From: an uncultured Bacteroides sp.
Lineage (GTDB): Bacteria > Bacteroidota > Bacteroidia > Bacteroidales > Bacteroidaceae
Direction: 5' to 3'
DNA: 53,224 nt
Assembly: GCA_947074275.1 (NCBI GenBank)
Contig: CAMTPA010000008.1
Location: 1 to 53,224 of the forward strand
Shown: positions 8,212 through 18,283 of the stretch, piece after piece
How the letters are laid out: each line of letters begins with the position of its first letter
How positions within the stretch are numbered: the stretch's first letter is position 1
Translations under genes and position numbers: made by a program
Notes under the pieces: model-generated
The model's database searches: none
Told to the model about the DNA's origin: nothing
Seen by the model: only the letters and a program-made list of their open reading frames with translations

Positions 8212-9576
8212 TTAGCTGTGCGCAAACTCTTCATAAAAAGTAGCTACTGCTACAATTCCTTTTCTAAAAATATCGAGTGAAAAGTTTTCGTTGGGTGAAT
8301 GAATCGCATCCGACTCAAGACCGAATCCCATCAAAACGGTTTTAATACCTAATACTTGTTCAAAGGTAGAGATGATGGGGATGCTGCCACCACGTCGCAC
8401 GGCCAAAGGTTTCTTTCCGAATGCTTTCTCAAACCCTTTTTCGGCAGCCTGATAAGCGGGTAGTGAGATAGGGCATACATAACCTTGTCCACCGTGCATA
8501 GGGGTCACTTTTACCTCTACTGTTTCGGGAGCGATGGTGTGCATATAATCTACAAACTGCTTCGAAATCTTATGATGATCCTGATTGGCTACCAAGCGAC
8601 AAGACACTTTCGAGAAAGCTTTTGATGGAAGCACTGTCTTAGAACCTTCGCCCGTGTAGCCGCCCCAAATGCCACAAATATCGAAAGCTGGGCGACAACT
8701 GTTGCGTTCGAGTGTGCTATAACCCGTTTCGCCTGTTACAGCTTTTACGCCGATAGATGCTTTGTATTTCTCTTCATCAAAAGGAATGTTGGCTATCATC
8801 GCTCTTTCGGCTGTTGGCACTTCTTCTACATCGTCGTAAAATCCAGGGATGGTAACACGGCCATTTTCATCTACCACTTTGCTCAGCATACCACACAACA
8901 CATTGATGGGGTTGGCTACTGCACCACCAAAATGGCCAGAATGTAAATCACGGTTAGGTCCAGTTACTTCTATTTCCCAATAAGCAAGCCCACGTAGTCC
9001 CGTAGTAAGCGAAGGAAGTTCGGCACCAAGCATACTGGTATCTGAAACTAAAATAACATCGGCAGCCAATAACTCTTTGTGTGCTTCGCAAAACGACTCT
9101 AAGCTGGGCGAACCAATCTCTTCCTCGCCTTCAAAGATAAACTTTACATTTACTTTCAGCAAGTCATTTTTTACTAAATACTCAAATGCCTTTACTTGAA
9201 TGAATGCCTGTCCTTTATCATCATCAGCACCACGCGCCCAAATGTGTCCGTCGCGAATTTCGGGTTCAAAAGGTTCACTTTTCCATAATTCAAGTGGCTC
9301 GGCAGGCATCACATCGTAATGAGCGTATACTAATACAGTTTTCGCATTAGGGTCTACTATTTTTTGCCCAAACACAATGGGATTACCTTTCGAGGGCATC
9401 ACAATGGCTTCGTCTGCGCCTGCCTCGGTGAGCAGTTGTGCCCAGCGTTGCGCACAAGCCATCATATCATCTTGATGTTCGGGTTTTGCACTGATACTTG
9501 GTATGCGAATGAGGCTAAAAAGATCTTCCATCATCTTAGGCTCATTTTGTTTGATATAATCTTGAAGATAACTCAT
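8212..9576 (-). CDS. M20-family dipeptidase / metallopeptidase
   Basis: A 454-residue cytoplasmic zinc peptidase, probably a broad-specificity dipeptidase acting on imported peptides. The metal-binding pattern of family M20 is clear: VYAHYDVMP (His, Asp), GADDDKGQ (bridging Asp), [11 protein letters not shown] (catalytic Glu and metal Glu), VSDTSM, and the late HSPNENF motif. A central lid domain is present. Length is normal for the dipeptidase subgroup. The start codon overlaps the stop of aroC by 4 bp (ATGA), so the two genes are translationally coupled. The co-transcription with aroC has no obvious pathway reason. Exact substrate unknown. Confidence 0.93.
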   Translation of the reverse strand: MSYLQDYIKQNEPKMMEDLFSLIRIPSISAKPEHQDDMMACAQRWAQLLTEAGADEAIVMPSKGNPIVFGQKIVDPNAKTVLVYAHYDVMPAEPLELWKSEPFEPEIRDGHIWARGADDDKGQAFIQVKAFEYLVKNDLLKVNVKFIFEGEEEIGSPSLESFCEAHKELLAADVILVSDTSMLGAELPSLTTGLRGLAYWEIEVTGPNRDLHSGHFGGAVANPINVLCGMLSKVVDENGRVTIPGFYDDVEEVPTAERAMIANIPFDEEKYKASIGVKAVTGETGYSTLERNSCRPAFDICGIWGGYTGEGSKTVLPSKAFSKVSCRLVANQDHHKISKQFVDYMHTIAPETVEVKVTPMHGGQGYVCPISLPAYQAAEKGFEKAFGKKPLAVRRGGSIPIISTFEQVLGIKTVLMGFGLESDAIHSPNENFSLDIFRKGIVAVATFYEEFAHS

Positions 9577-10649
9577 AGTTGTGTTGTCTTATCTAATAAA
9601 TAATAGTCGAGAATGGTCATTGCCGCCATTGCTTCTACAATGGGTACTGCACGTGGCAACACACAAGGGTCGTGACGACCTCGTGCTTTTAAAGTAGTAT
9701 CTATTCCATCTATGTTGACGGTTTCTTGCTCCATTAGTACCGTAGCTACGGGTTTGAAAGCTACTCTGAAGTAAATATCTTCACCATTGCTGATACCTCC
9801 TTGAATACCACCCGAATGGTTGGTGCGAGTTTCGATACGTCCGTTGTTATTGTAGAAAACATCGTTTTGCTCCGAACCTTTTAGTTTTAGCCCTTTAAAT
9901 CCATCGCCATATTCAAAGGCTTTTGCTGCGTTAATGCTAAGCATTGCATTGCCAAGAGCAGCATGAAGCTTACCAAATGCCGGTTGGCCCAAGCCAATGG
10001 GGCATCCTTTGATAACGCAAGTCAATACGCCACCGATGGTATCGCCTTCGCCTTTTATTTGGAGAATGTAATCTTCCATTTCTTTGGCTTTTACTGGGTC
10101 GGGGCATCTCACCGAGTTAGTTTCTATTAAATCGAGATCATATTCGGTGTAGTTGCTTTCTAAGCGGATAGGGCCTACTTGAGATGTGTAGGCTGTGATA
10201 TGAATGCCCAATTGGTTGAGAGCCAATTTAGCAAGTGCTCCTCCTACTACGCGTGATATTGTTTCGCGAGCTGATGAACGGCCTCCACCTCTATGGTCGC
10301 GTATGCCATACTTCACTGTATAGGTGTAATCGGCATGCGAAGGGCGATATACTTCTTTTAGATTATTATAATCGTTGGAGTGTTGGTTTTCGTTCCACAC
10401 GACAAATCCGATGGGGCATCCCGTAGATTTACCTTCAAATACTCCCGAAAGAAACTCCACTTTATCAGCTTCTTTACGGGCTGTGGTAATGCTCGACTGA
10501 CCCGGACGTCTTCTGTTCAGCTCTTGCTGAATGAAGTCCATATCAATCTTTATGCCCGAAGGAAAACCATCAATTACTCCTCCTATACCCTTACCGTGTG
10601 ATTCGCCAAAACTGGTTAGTCTAAAGATATTTCCAAATGAATTGAACAT
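9573..10649 (-). CDS. aroC: Chorismate synthase
   Basis: A 358-residue enzyme converting 5-enolpyruvylshikimate-3-phosphate to chorismate, the last step of the shikimate pathway. It needs reduced FMN. Family signatures are present: [18 protein letters not shown] near the N-terminus, [16 protein letters not shown], and the late [15 protein letters not shown] region. Full length with no gaps. First gene of a two-gene unit with the M20 dipeptidase (4-bp overlap). A -7 element (TATCTTTG on the minus strand at 10705-10698) lies 49 bp upstream, next to an 18-bp palindrome that could be an operator. Confidence 0.97.
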   Translation of the reverse strand: MFNSFGNIFRLTSFGESHGKGIGGVIDGFPSGIKIDMDFIQQELNRRRPGQSSITTARKEADKVEFLSGVFEGKSTGCPIGFVVWNENQHSNDYNNLKEVYRPSHADYTYTVKYGIRDHRGGGRSSARETISRVVGGALAKLALNQLGIHITAYTSQVGPIRLESNYTEYDLDLIETNSVRCPDPVKAKEMEDYILQIKGEGDTIGGVLTCVIKGCPIGLGQPAFGKLHAALGNAMLSINAAKAFEYGDGFKGLKLKGSEQNDVFYNNNGRIETRTNHSGGIQGGISNGEDIYFRVAFKPVATVLMEQETVNIDGIDTTLKARGRHDPCVLPRAVPIVEAMAAMTILDYYLLDKTTQL

Positions 10650-10697
10650 AACAAATGCGATTTATTTGATTAAGGTTTTACTACCCTTTAATGTTCA

Positions 10698-10723
10698 CAA
10701 AGATACTACATTTATTAATGTAG
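10698..10723 (-). promoter_or_regulatory. aroC promoter with adjacent palindrome
   Basis: On the minus strand TATCTTTG (10705-10698) fits the Bacteroidetes -7 box. Immediately upstream of it, where a repressor would compete with sigma factor, is CTACATTTATTAATGTAG (10706-10723), a perfect 7-bp inverted repeat with a 4-nt centre. No good -33 box was found. Confidence 0.45.
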
Positions 10724-10828
10724 GAATGAAGAAAAAGTAATTTTTGTGTGGGGTGATAGGATGAAGAAACTCGAATGTATTTATTGAAAAAGAGGTCTGC
10801 TTGCAATGATTGTAAAATGAAAATTCTT

Positions 10829-10836
10829 TATTTTTG
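10829..10836 (+). promoter_or_regulatory. Putative -7 element of the HTCS gene
   Basis: TATTTTTG matches TAnnTTTG 26 bp before the HTCS start codon. No well-spaced TTTG was found upstream. Confidence 0.4.
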
Positions 10837-10862
10837 CCACACTTATTAATACTATTGAAAAT

Positions 10863-13800
10863 ATGCACAGGGCAAAATCCTATTTTCTATTACTTTTTCT
10901 GATTGTTCAGTCGCTTCTTGTTCGGGCCACAAAAATAGAAGCTCTCGATTTTGGTTATGGCGCCAATCAATATACGGCTATATTGCAAGATGATAGAGGC
11001 TTGGTGTGGCTTGGAAGCAATCGTGGACTTTTCTTTTATGATGGATATCAGGCACATCCTTTTCAGTTAGGTTCTTATATTTACTCCATTATTTCGGCTG
11101 AGCCAGACTTGCTTTGTTTTGGCAGTGAAGAGGGGCTTTGTCTGTTACGTCTTTCCACAGAACAGGTTGTACCTACTGCATTGGACACTCTCTCATTAGG
11201 ACAAGTACGATCTTGCCTTTCAAAAAATGGTGTGATATGGGCTGGAACAGAAAAAATGGGGCTGATAGCTTATAGTTTGGAGACTGATAGCTGGAAGAGC
11301 TTATATAAAGGAATGGGTGAGAGTTACGCTATGACATTGGCTGGAGAACGGTTGTATATTGGTGGAGAAGAGGGGTTAGGTTACTATCATTTAGAAGACG
11401 AGCAGTATTATTCCATAATCTTACCAGAAGAGCTGGATACGAAATTAGTCAATTCATTATTGTGGGACGAGCAACGCAATTGTTTGTGGATTGGGACGAT
11501 AGGGAAGCTTTTTCAATATACTCCTGCCACAAATCATTTCATTTCGGCCGATTTGAATCCTACCAGCTTTAAGTGTATCACCTTCAATGTCGATCATCTG
11601 CTAATGATTGGTACTGACAATGGGCTGATAGAATACAACCCCGAAACACAACACGCCACTTATCTCGAACACGATGTGCGCTATCGTCATAGCCTGACGA
11701 GCAACATCATTTGGAGTATTTATCAAGATTGTGCTCACAACATCTGGATGGGAACAGATCAAGGTGTCTCTTTGCTTCATTATTCATCTTATTATCGCTA
11801 CGTACCTATTCTTTATCTTACTACTTTTTCATCACTGCCCAACAATGAGGGCAATCGCTTCACCTGTATTACTCGCGATAATAAGGGAGGATATTGGTTT
11901 GGTGGAACCAATGGAGTTATTTGGAAAAAAGAAGGAGAAGAACCTCTTTGGTTCAGAAAAGGTAGTTTGTCGCATCCACTTCCTCACAATCGAATCCGAA
12001 GAATTTATGAAGACAAACAGAATCAACTATGGATAGCTACCGATGAAGGAATCCTTCGATTTGATAGAGATATAAAACAGTTTGTGGCTTATCCTATAAT
12101 GGATGTTACGAAACAATACGACGCAAAATGGGCTTATGATATAATAGAAGATCGTAAAGGAAGAGTTTGGGTGGCTACCTATTCGGGTGGCTTGTTTGTG
12201 ATGGATAGAGAAAGCTTGCTGCAAAACACTGGACAAAAATGTATTGTGAGTGATGTGGTGAATGATGTAGTACAAGGGGCGGAGCACATTCCGAATCACG
12301 TGTTTTATTTACTTGAAGATGGCAAGGGTAATTTGTGGGTGGGTCACAAATATGGTCTTTCGTTCGTTGATACAGAAACGATGCGTGCCGAAAACGTGCC
12401 ACTACTCAATGAAAAAGGGGAAATCTCGAACGTGTATGTCAACAACCTGACGATGGGAGAAGATGGAAACCTTTGGTACACCGTGAAAGGTACTTTGTGC
12501 AAAGTGAACAGAGCAAGTGGGCAAGCGTCGTTGGTCTCTACTTTTGGTGGAGATGATGAAGTTATTGGTACGATGATTTACAAAGATGGTTGCTTGTGGA
12601 TGACGCTCAACAATAAAACATTGGTTTACGATACAAGCTCCTCACTGGTTAAGGAACTGAATTTGCCCAACAATGATTATCAAGCGATTTATTACGACAA
12701 CGACAAATCGGAGTTGATTTTTGGTGGCAACGATGGGTTGCTTTATTTGCAACCCGAAACTGCGATGCGGTATAAAGCAGATACACAACCCTATATCGTG
12801 TCGGTGGTGAGCAACAACAAGCGGCTCAAGCCAGACATTGATTATTTGCGAAAAGAATATGGCAGTAAGGTTTATGATAGTTTTGCACCATCAACGTTGC
12901 AGTTAACTTTTGAGGTCTCTGATTTCTCGTATGCCGAATCGAACACATTGAGCTATCAATATCAGCTCGAAGGGTATGATGATAAATGGACTTCACTCTC
13001 TCCGGGCAACAATCGGATTGTGTTTCTAAATCTGAGTCCACGCAAATATGTACTCAACATTAGAAATGGAGGCGAAAGTGCAGTTGTTTCTTCCTACTAT
13101 TTTGAGATTCGTCCACCTTGGTATTTCACAGGTTGGGCATACTTATTCTATATTTTTATAGCATTGCTGCTACTTTTTCTTTTTGTGAAATACCTGTTCG
13201 ATAAAAACAAAAAGAGGTACGAACGTCTTGAACGTGAAAAATCTTTGGAACTTTCCAATATGAAGATTGATTTCTTTACCAACATTTCTCACGAGTTGAA
13301 AACACCGCTTAGTCTTATTATTGCTCCGCTAAGCAAGATTACTACTGAGATAAGAGATACAGCGGTAGGAGAACAGTTGCAAGTGGTTCATCAAAATGCT
13401 TTGCGCCTCAATGCTCTTATTCAGCAAATATTAGATTTTAAACGAACCGAGTACAAGGAAGAGGAAGCTGTGGTGCGTTCGCGTACTAACTTGAACCAAT
13501 TGCTGACAATGGTGGTTGGCTCGTTTAGAAGTGTTGCCGAGAGTAGACAAATTCAAATTGAATTGAAAACACAACCCGAATCTGTTTGGGTAAATGTAGA
13601 TGTGTTTAAGATGGAATCTGTGCTTTACAATCTTTTGTCGAATGCTATAAAGTTTGTGCCCAACAACACAGGACGCGTGGTGGTGGAACTGCGTAAGAAT
13701 GAAGTGGAAAGAAAGCTCTACATTACAATAGCAGACAACGGTGTTGGTATTCCCGCCGAAGACCTGAAATTAATTTGGTTGCGTTTGTATCAGGGTGGAA

Positions 13801-14789
13801 ACAAACAACTGAATCCACAAGGTACGGGTATCGGGCTTTATCTCGTGAAACGCTTTGTGACACTACACGGAGGTGTGGTCAATATTGATAGTGAGGTAAA
13901 TAAAGGAACTGTTGCTACTATCGAACTGCCATTTGCTGAAAATTTGCTTGAAAACTCGACTGTTTATCACAATGCGGCTCAAACAGAAAGCAATGAAAAG
14001 GTGGAAAAACAAACGGATGCTCGTCCTTCACTTTTAATTATCGACGACAATGAAGAGCTGCTTTCATTTCTAATTTCTGCCTTTGGATTAAAATATCAAT
14101 GCTATCAAGCCAAAGATGGAAAAGAGGGGCTTGATATAGCTTTGAAATATTATCCCGATGTGGTGATTGTAGACGAAATGATGCCAGTGATGACGGGAAT
14201 GGAGTTTTGTGGTAAACTAAGAAAATCGACACAGATGGCCACTACTCCTATTATAATGCTCACTGCCAAAGATGATACTGCTACCGAACTGAATAGTATG
14301 AAATCGGGGGTGGATGTGTTTATGTCGAAACCATTCGATTTGCATCGTCTTACTTTACGTATCGAACAGTTGATTGACTCGAAACGACAGTTGCAAGAGA
14401 AGATACATCTCGACCAAATGATAGATACCACGATAGATATAAAAGAAGAATTGTTGAGTGATGATGAACGCTTGATGAAGCAAGTGCTTCAAGTTATTGA
14501 AGACCGGATGAGCGACTCCTCATTTAATGTCACCCAACTTTGCAATGAAACAGGTATAGGATCGAAAAGATTGCTGCGTATGTTGAAGAAGCAAACCAAT
14601 ATGAGTCCTGTTAATTTTATTAGACAAATTCGTCTAAGGAAAGCTGCTGTTTTGTTGCAGCAAGGCAAATTCACTGTGTCGGAAGTGATGTATATGGTTG
14701 GTTTCTCGCACCCGTCTTACTTTACTAAAAGCTTTACCGAAGAGATTGGGGTGTCGCCCAAAGAATATATGGACAAAAACAAGGTATAG
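10863..14789 (+). CDS. Hybrid two-component system regulator of galactan locus
   Basis: A 1308-residue one-protein sensor and transcription factor (HTCS). A signal peptide is followed by a periplasmic two-bladed sensor of propeller repeats (about 25-680; GLVWLGSNRGLFFYDG-type motifs) and a Y_Y_Y domain (about 690-750). Then come one transmembrane helix (about 755-777), a histidine kinase (His810 in NISHELKTPLS; NLLSNAIKF; DNGVGIP; GTGIGLYLV), a receiver domain with phosphoacceptor Asp1104 (VIVDEMMPVMTG) and a C-terminal AraC-type DNA-binding domain (about 1205-1308). It sits directly upstream of the susC operon on the same strand. By family precedent it should sense a galactan oligosaccharide in the periplasm and activate that operon. 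The ligand is inferred from the neighbouring enzymes. Confidence 0.95.
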   Translation: MHRAKSYFLLLFLIVQSLLVRATKIEALDFGYGANQYTAILQDDRGLVWLGSNRGLFFYDGYQAHPFQLGSYIYSIISAEPDLLCFGSEEGLCLLRLSTEQVVPTALDTLSLGQVRSCLSKNGVIWAGTEKMGLIAYSLETDSWKSLYKGMGESYAMTLAGERLYIGGEEGLGYYHLEDEQYYSIILPEELDTKLVNSLLWDEQRNCLWIGTIGKLFQYTPATNHFISADLNPTSFKCITFNVDHLLMIGTDNGLIEYNPETQHATYLEHDVRYRHSLTSNIIWSIYQDCAHNIWMGTDQGVSLLHYSSYYRYVPILYLTTFSSLPNNEGNRFTCITRDNKGGYWFGGTNGVIWKKEGEEPLWFRKGSLSHPLPHNRIRRIYEDKQNQLWIATDEGILRFDRDIKQFVAYPIMDVTKQYDAKWAYDIIEDRKGRVWVATYSGGLFVMDRESLLQNTGQKCIVSDVVNDVVQGAEHIPNHVFYLLEDGKGNLWVGHKYGLSFVDTETMRAENVPLLNEKGEISNVYVNNLTMGEDGNLWYTVKGTLCKVNRASGQASLVSTFGGDDEVIGTMIYKDGCLWMTLNNKTLVYDTSSSLVKELNLPNNDYQAIYYDNDKSELIFGGNDGLLYLQPETAMRYKADTQPYIVSVVSNNKRLKPDIDYLRKEYGSKVYDSFAPSTLQLTFEVSDFSYAESNTLSYQYQLEGYDDKWTSLSPGNNRIVFLNLSPRKYVLNIRNGGESAVVSSYYFEIRPPWYFTGWAYLFYIFIALLLLFLFVKYLFDKNKKRYERLEREKSLELSNMKIDFFTNISHELKTPLSLIIAPLSKITTEIRDTAVGEQLQVVHQNALRLNALIQQILDFKRTEYKEEEAVVRSRTNLNQLLTMVVGSFRSVAESRQIQIELKTQPESVWVNVDVFKMESVLYNLLSNAIKFVPNNTGRVVVELRKNEVERKLYITIADNGVGIPAEDLKLIWLRLYQGGNKQLNPQGTGIGLYLVKRFVTLHGGVVNIDSEVNKGTVATIELPFAENLLENSTVYHNAAQTESNEKVEKQTDARPSLLIIDDNEELLSFLISAFGLKYQCYQAKDGKEGLDIALKYYPDVVIVDEMMPVMTGMEFCGKLRKSTQMATTPIIMLTAKDDTATELNSMKSGVDVFMSKPFDLHRLTLRIEQLIDSKRQLQEKIHLDQMIDTTIDIKEELLSDDERLMKQVLQVIEDRMSDSSFNVTQLCNETGIGSKRLLRMLKKQTNMSPVNFIRQIRLRKAAVLLQQGKFTVSEVMYMVGFSHPSYFTKSFTEEIGVSPKEYMDKNKV

Positions 14790-14831
14790 CTACCTGGCGA
14801 AAGGATAAAGATTATCTCAACCGCTAAATAT

Positions 14832-14865
14832 AAGCCGCATAACTGCAATAGAAGTTATGCGGCTT
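14832..14865 (+). terminator. Terminator of the HTCS gene
   Basis: AAGCCGCATAACT (14832-14844) pairs perfectly with 14853-14865 and runs into TTTTTT. A textbook intrinsic terminator, separating the regulator from the susC operon. Confidence 0.9.
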
Positions 14866-14997
14866 TTTTGTGCTCTTATAGTTGTGTGCAATAAGCTCTT
14901 TAATCGCTTCCTTTGCTATTTTAGACACAAAATATACGGTGTCTTTTTTGTGCTACGATTCGTCTTTTCTATGCACACAGGCTATTGTAGAGCCTTT

Positions 14998-15005
14998 TAT
15001 CTTTG
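14998..15005 (+). promoter_or_regulatory. Putative -7 element of the susC operon
   Basis: TATCTTTG fits the -7 consensus. No good -33 box lies upstream, as expected for a promoter that needs an activator. If used, it would give a 5' leader of roughly 300 nt before susC. Confidence 0.45.
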
Positions 15006-15160
15006 CAATAACAAACGATAAGTTAATATATACGACTTAATAGGCATAGGTTTAAATAAGGAAAAAGCGATTGTTTCAGGATGCAATTTTAGGAGACACG
15101 AAGTAAGCTTAGAGCAATACGGCTCTAATGCTTTAGAAAGAAAGATAAAGTGTGTGGAAA

Positions 15161-15248
15161 ATCAATTGTTCACAGTTGATAGATTGAATATTAATACTTG
15201 TCGAGATGAGTGTTTACAGTTATCAAATCAATTATGAACAGTTAGTAA
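15161..15248 (+). repeat. Short repeat upstream of susC, related to one after the GH2 gene
   Basis: Contains AGTTGAT, 10 bp, then TTAATACTTG, then CGAG one base later. The same elements with the same spacing occur at 25175-25205. It also holds TTATGAACAGTT, similar to CTATGAACAGTT near 2596. The gene-free stretch 14866-15318 otherwise shows only the -7 element. Confidence 0.5.
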
Positions 15249-15318
15249 GCCACAGCAAATTACTCTTTAAATAAGAACCATAAACTAACCCAATATTTAT
15301 AATTAAATCTTTTACAAA

Positions 15319-18258
15319 ATGAGAAACATTCAAACGTGTTTTCATCCGTGGTGTTTGCTGACATTGCTATGTCTATGCACCGGACCCCTGTTTGCTCAAA
15401 GCAACAAAAACGTAAGAGGAACTGTTGTCGACGAGTTTAACGAACCGATGATGGGAGTGACTGTTAAAGTGCCCGATACATCTATCGGAACAGTGACCGA
15501 TTTAGATGGAAATTTCACTTTATCTTTAGATGGAGATGCACAAGAACTGCAAATTTCTTATGTAGGCTATGTCACACAATTGGTGAAGATTGCAGCTACA
15601 CCTCTTAAAATAACAATGCGCGAAGATACTCAAATGCTCGAAAGTGTAGTGATTATTGGCTACGGTGTGCAACGTAAAAGCGATTTGACAGGATCTATCA
15701 GTAATGTGACAAGCGAAGATTTCAACGGTGGGCTTGTCAACTCGCCAGAGCAATTGATAAACGGAAAAATTTCGGGAGTTCAGATAATGAGTAACGGAGG
15801 TTCGCCTACCGAGGGTAGCTCTATTCGCATACGTGGAGGGGCTTCGCTCAATGCGTCAAACGACCCGTTGATTGTGCTCGATGGAGTTCCACTCGAAAGT
15901 GGAGGTATCAGCGGAAGCGGCAACTTTATGAGTATGATAAACCCCAACGATATTGAAAGTATCACCGTATTAAAAGATGCTTCGTCTACCGCTATATATG
16001 GATCGCGCGCTTCAAACGGTGTTATTCTTATCACAACCAAAAAAGGGAGTAATGATCGTTTCAAAATAAGCTTCTCTACTACACAGTCGATACAAACTAA
16101 AACAAAAACAGCCGATATGCTTTCTACTGACGAGTTTAGGAGTGTTATCAAAGAGCAAGGCACGGATGGGCAGATAGCTTTGCTTGGCAATGCGTCGACC
16201 GATTGGAATAAAGAAATATTTCACGAAGCCTACGGAACGGACAATAACTTGAGCTTGTTGGGACAGGCTGGCAACTGGCTTTACCGTGTTTCCTTCGGTT
16301 ATCTTTATCAAAACGGAATACTTAAAACCGACAATGTGGAGCGTTACACTGGTAGCTTCTCGTTAAATCCTTCTTTTTTCGACAACCATCTGAAACTGGT
16401 TTTCAATGCCAAAGGTGCTATCAATAAAAATCGTTTTGCCAATCAGGTGATACACACAGCCGCTACTTTCAACCCTACACTACCAGTCTATTCGGGTAGA
16501 GATGCTTTTGGTGGATACACCGAAGCTTTGGATGAAAATGGAATACCATCTGCCAGCTTAAATCCAGTAGGTAGCATCAACAATTATAAATCGGCCAGCC
16601 ACGTGAAGCGTTTTATCGGTAACATCGACTTGGACTACAAGTTTCACTTCTTGCCCGAGATGAAACTACACGCTGCGGTGGGCTATGATTATGGCGAAGG
16701 ACACGGGTTAATATATATTCCCGATGGAGTAGCACTGCAATATGAAACAGATGGACGCAATTACAAATATGGCCCTCAGAAAAACTCCAATAAGATGTTT
16801 ACAGCCTATTTGAACTACAATAAGTTTTTTGAGAAGATAAGAAGTAATGTAGATGTGACTGCTGGATATGATTATCAGATGTGGGTGGCAAAAAGTGCAG
16901 CCTACGAAGAAACCAATGTTTATGGAGTATCGCAAAGCTCGATAGCTGCTGCCGATTGGAGACACGCACTGGTGTCGTTTTATGGTCGTGTCAATCTATC
17001 GTTTGATGAACGTTATTTGCTTACTGCTACGGTGCGTGGCGATGCCACTTCTCGTTTCTCTAAAGACAATCGCTGGGGCACATTCCCTTCGGTAGGTTTA
17101 GGTTGGAGACTAAATGAAGAGCAATGGATGAGTGGGTGTACGGTGATAGACAACTTGAAACTACGTGTCAGCTATGGTAAAACTGGTCAACAAGATGGTA
17201 TTGGTAATTATGGGTTTATGCCCATCTACTCCATCAGCCAACCGGGTGCATACTACTGGATGGGAGATAGGTATGTGCCAATGTATCGCCCCGAATCGTA
17301 TATTAGTGATATTAAGTGGGAATCGACCACTTCGTTCAACTATGGAGTAGACTTCTCGTTTTTCGGAAATCGTTTTTCGGGTAGTTTAGACTATTATACT
17401 CGTAAAACAAAAGATTTGTTAGCAGAGATTCCCGTAGCAGCTGGTTCCAACTTCAATACCCGTGTAGTGTCTAACGTGGGCAATGTAGATAGTCAAGGAG
17501 TTGAATTGACCCTAAACGGTACACCCATTCAAACCAAAGATGTGGAGTGGAACATTAGTTTCAACGCTACTTGGCAAAAGATGAAAGTAAAGAATCTCTC
17601 TTTGGTAAAGGGAGGTGAGCAAATCAATACCTTGGTAGGCCCTACACTCGACACTTACAACTTTCAAGTGCTTACCGAAGGCTACGAACCTTATATGTTC
17701 TATCTTTATCATCAATTGTACGACGAAAGTGGTATGCCAATTGAAGGTAAATATGCCGATTTGAATGATGATGGCATTATCAACGAGAAAGACCGCTATC
17801 GTTATAAATCTCCCGCACCCGATTACATTTTAGGGTTAAGTTCCAACTTGCGCATTAAAAAATGGACGTTGGGCTTTAGTCTTCGTGCCAATATCGGCAA
17901 TTACGTTTACAATGCCAATGCAATGAATACTGGTGCTTGGGAGACTGTGAGTTACAACAAATACCAATTGAACAACCTCAATCGAAGTTATCTTGATACA
18001 GGTTTTAAAGAGCGTCAACGTCTGTCGGACTATTACTTGGAAAATGCCTCATTCTTGAAAATGGATAACCTTACGTTGGGTTATAACTTTGGTAAAATAG
18101 GCAAATGGTGTAGCAATTTCAATGTGTCGGCAATGATGCAAAATGTATTCACCATCACGAAATATTCGGGTGTAGACCCCGAAGTTCCTAATGGTATGGA
18201 CAACTCTTTTTATCCACGTCCACGTGTATATTCGCTTACTTTAGGCATTGAGTTTTAA
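15319..18258 (+). CDS. SusC-like TonB-dependent outer-membrane transporter
   Basis: A 979-residue outer-membrane oligosaccharide importer. After the signal peptide (to about residue 27, LFAQ) come a carboxypeptidase-like regulatory domain (about 32-110; GTVVDEFNEPMMGVTVKV), the plug domain (about 115-235, with the SusC signature LKDASSTAIYGSRASNG) and a long beta-barrel ending in aromatic Phe (SLTLGIEF). It pairs with the SusD lid protein encoded 25 bp downstream. Energy comes from TonB-ExbBD encoded elsewhere. The neighbouring GH53 and GH2 enzymes point to galacto-oligosaccharides as cargo. Length and architecture are typical. Confidence 0.96.
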   Translation: MRNIQTCFHPWCLLTLLCLCTGPLFAQSNKNVRGTVVDEFNEPMMGVTVKVPDTSIGTVTDLDGNFTLSLDGDAQELQISYVGYVTQLVKIAATPLKITMREDTQMLESVVIIGYGVQRKSDLTGSISNVTSEDFNGGLVNSPEQLINGKISGVQIMSNGGSPTEGSSIRIRGGASLNASNDPLIVLDGVPLESGGISGSGNFMSMINPNDIESITVLKDASSTAIYGSRASNGVILITTKKGSNDRFKISFSTTQSIQTKTKTADMLSTDEFRSVIKEQGTDGQIALLGNASTDWNKEIFHEAYGTDNNLSLLGQAGNWLYRVSFGYLYQNGILKTDNVERYTGSFSLNPSFFDNHLKLVFNAKGAINKNRFANQVIHTAATFNPTLPVYSGRDAFGGYTEALDENGIPSASLNPVGSINNYKSASHVKRFIGNIDLDYKFHFLPEMKLHAAVGYDYGEGHGLIYIPDGVALQYETDGRNYKYGPQKNSNKMFTAYLNYNKFFEKIRSNVDVTAGYDYQMWVAKSAAYEETNVYGVSQSSIAAADWRHALVSFYGRVNLSFDERYLLTATVRGDATSRFSKDNRWGTFPSVGLGWRLNEEQWMSGCTVIDNLKLRVSYGKTGQQDGIGNYGFMPIYSISQPGAYYWMGDRYVPMYRPESYISDIKWESTTSFNYGVDFSFFGNRFSGSLDYYTRKTKDLLAEIPVAAGSNFNTRVVSNVGNVDSQGVELTLNGTPIQTKDVEWNISFNATWQKMKVKNLSLVKGGEQINTLVGPTLDTYNFQVLTEGYEPYMFYLYHQLYDESGMPIEGKYADLNDDGIINEKDRYRYKSPAPDYILGLSSNLRIKKWTLGFSLRANIGNYVYNANAMNTGAWETVSYNKYQLNNLNRSYLDTGFKERQRLSDYYLENASFLKMDNLTLGYNFGKIGKWCSNFNVSAMMQNVFTITKYSGVDPEVPNGMDNSFYPRPRVYSLTLGIEF

Positions 18259-18283
18259 TTCAACAATAAATTAGTTATCCGTT

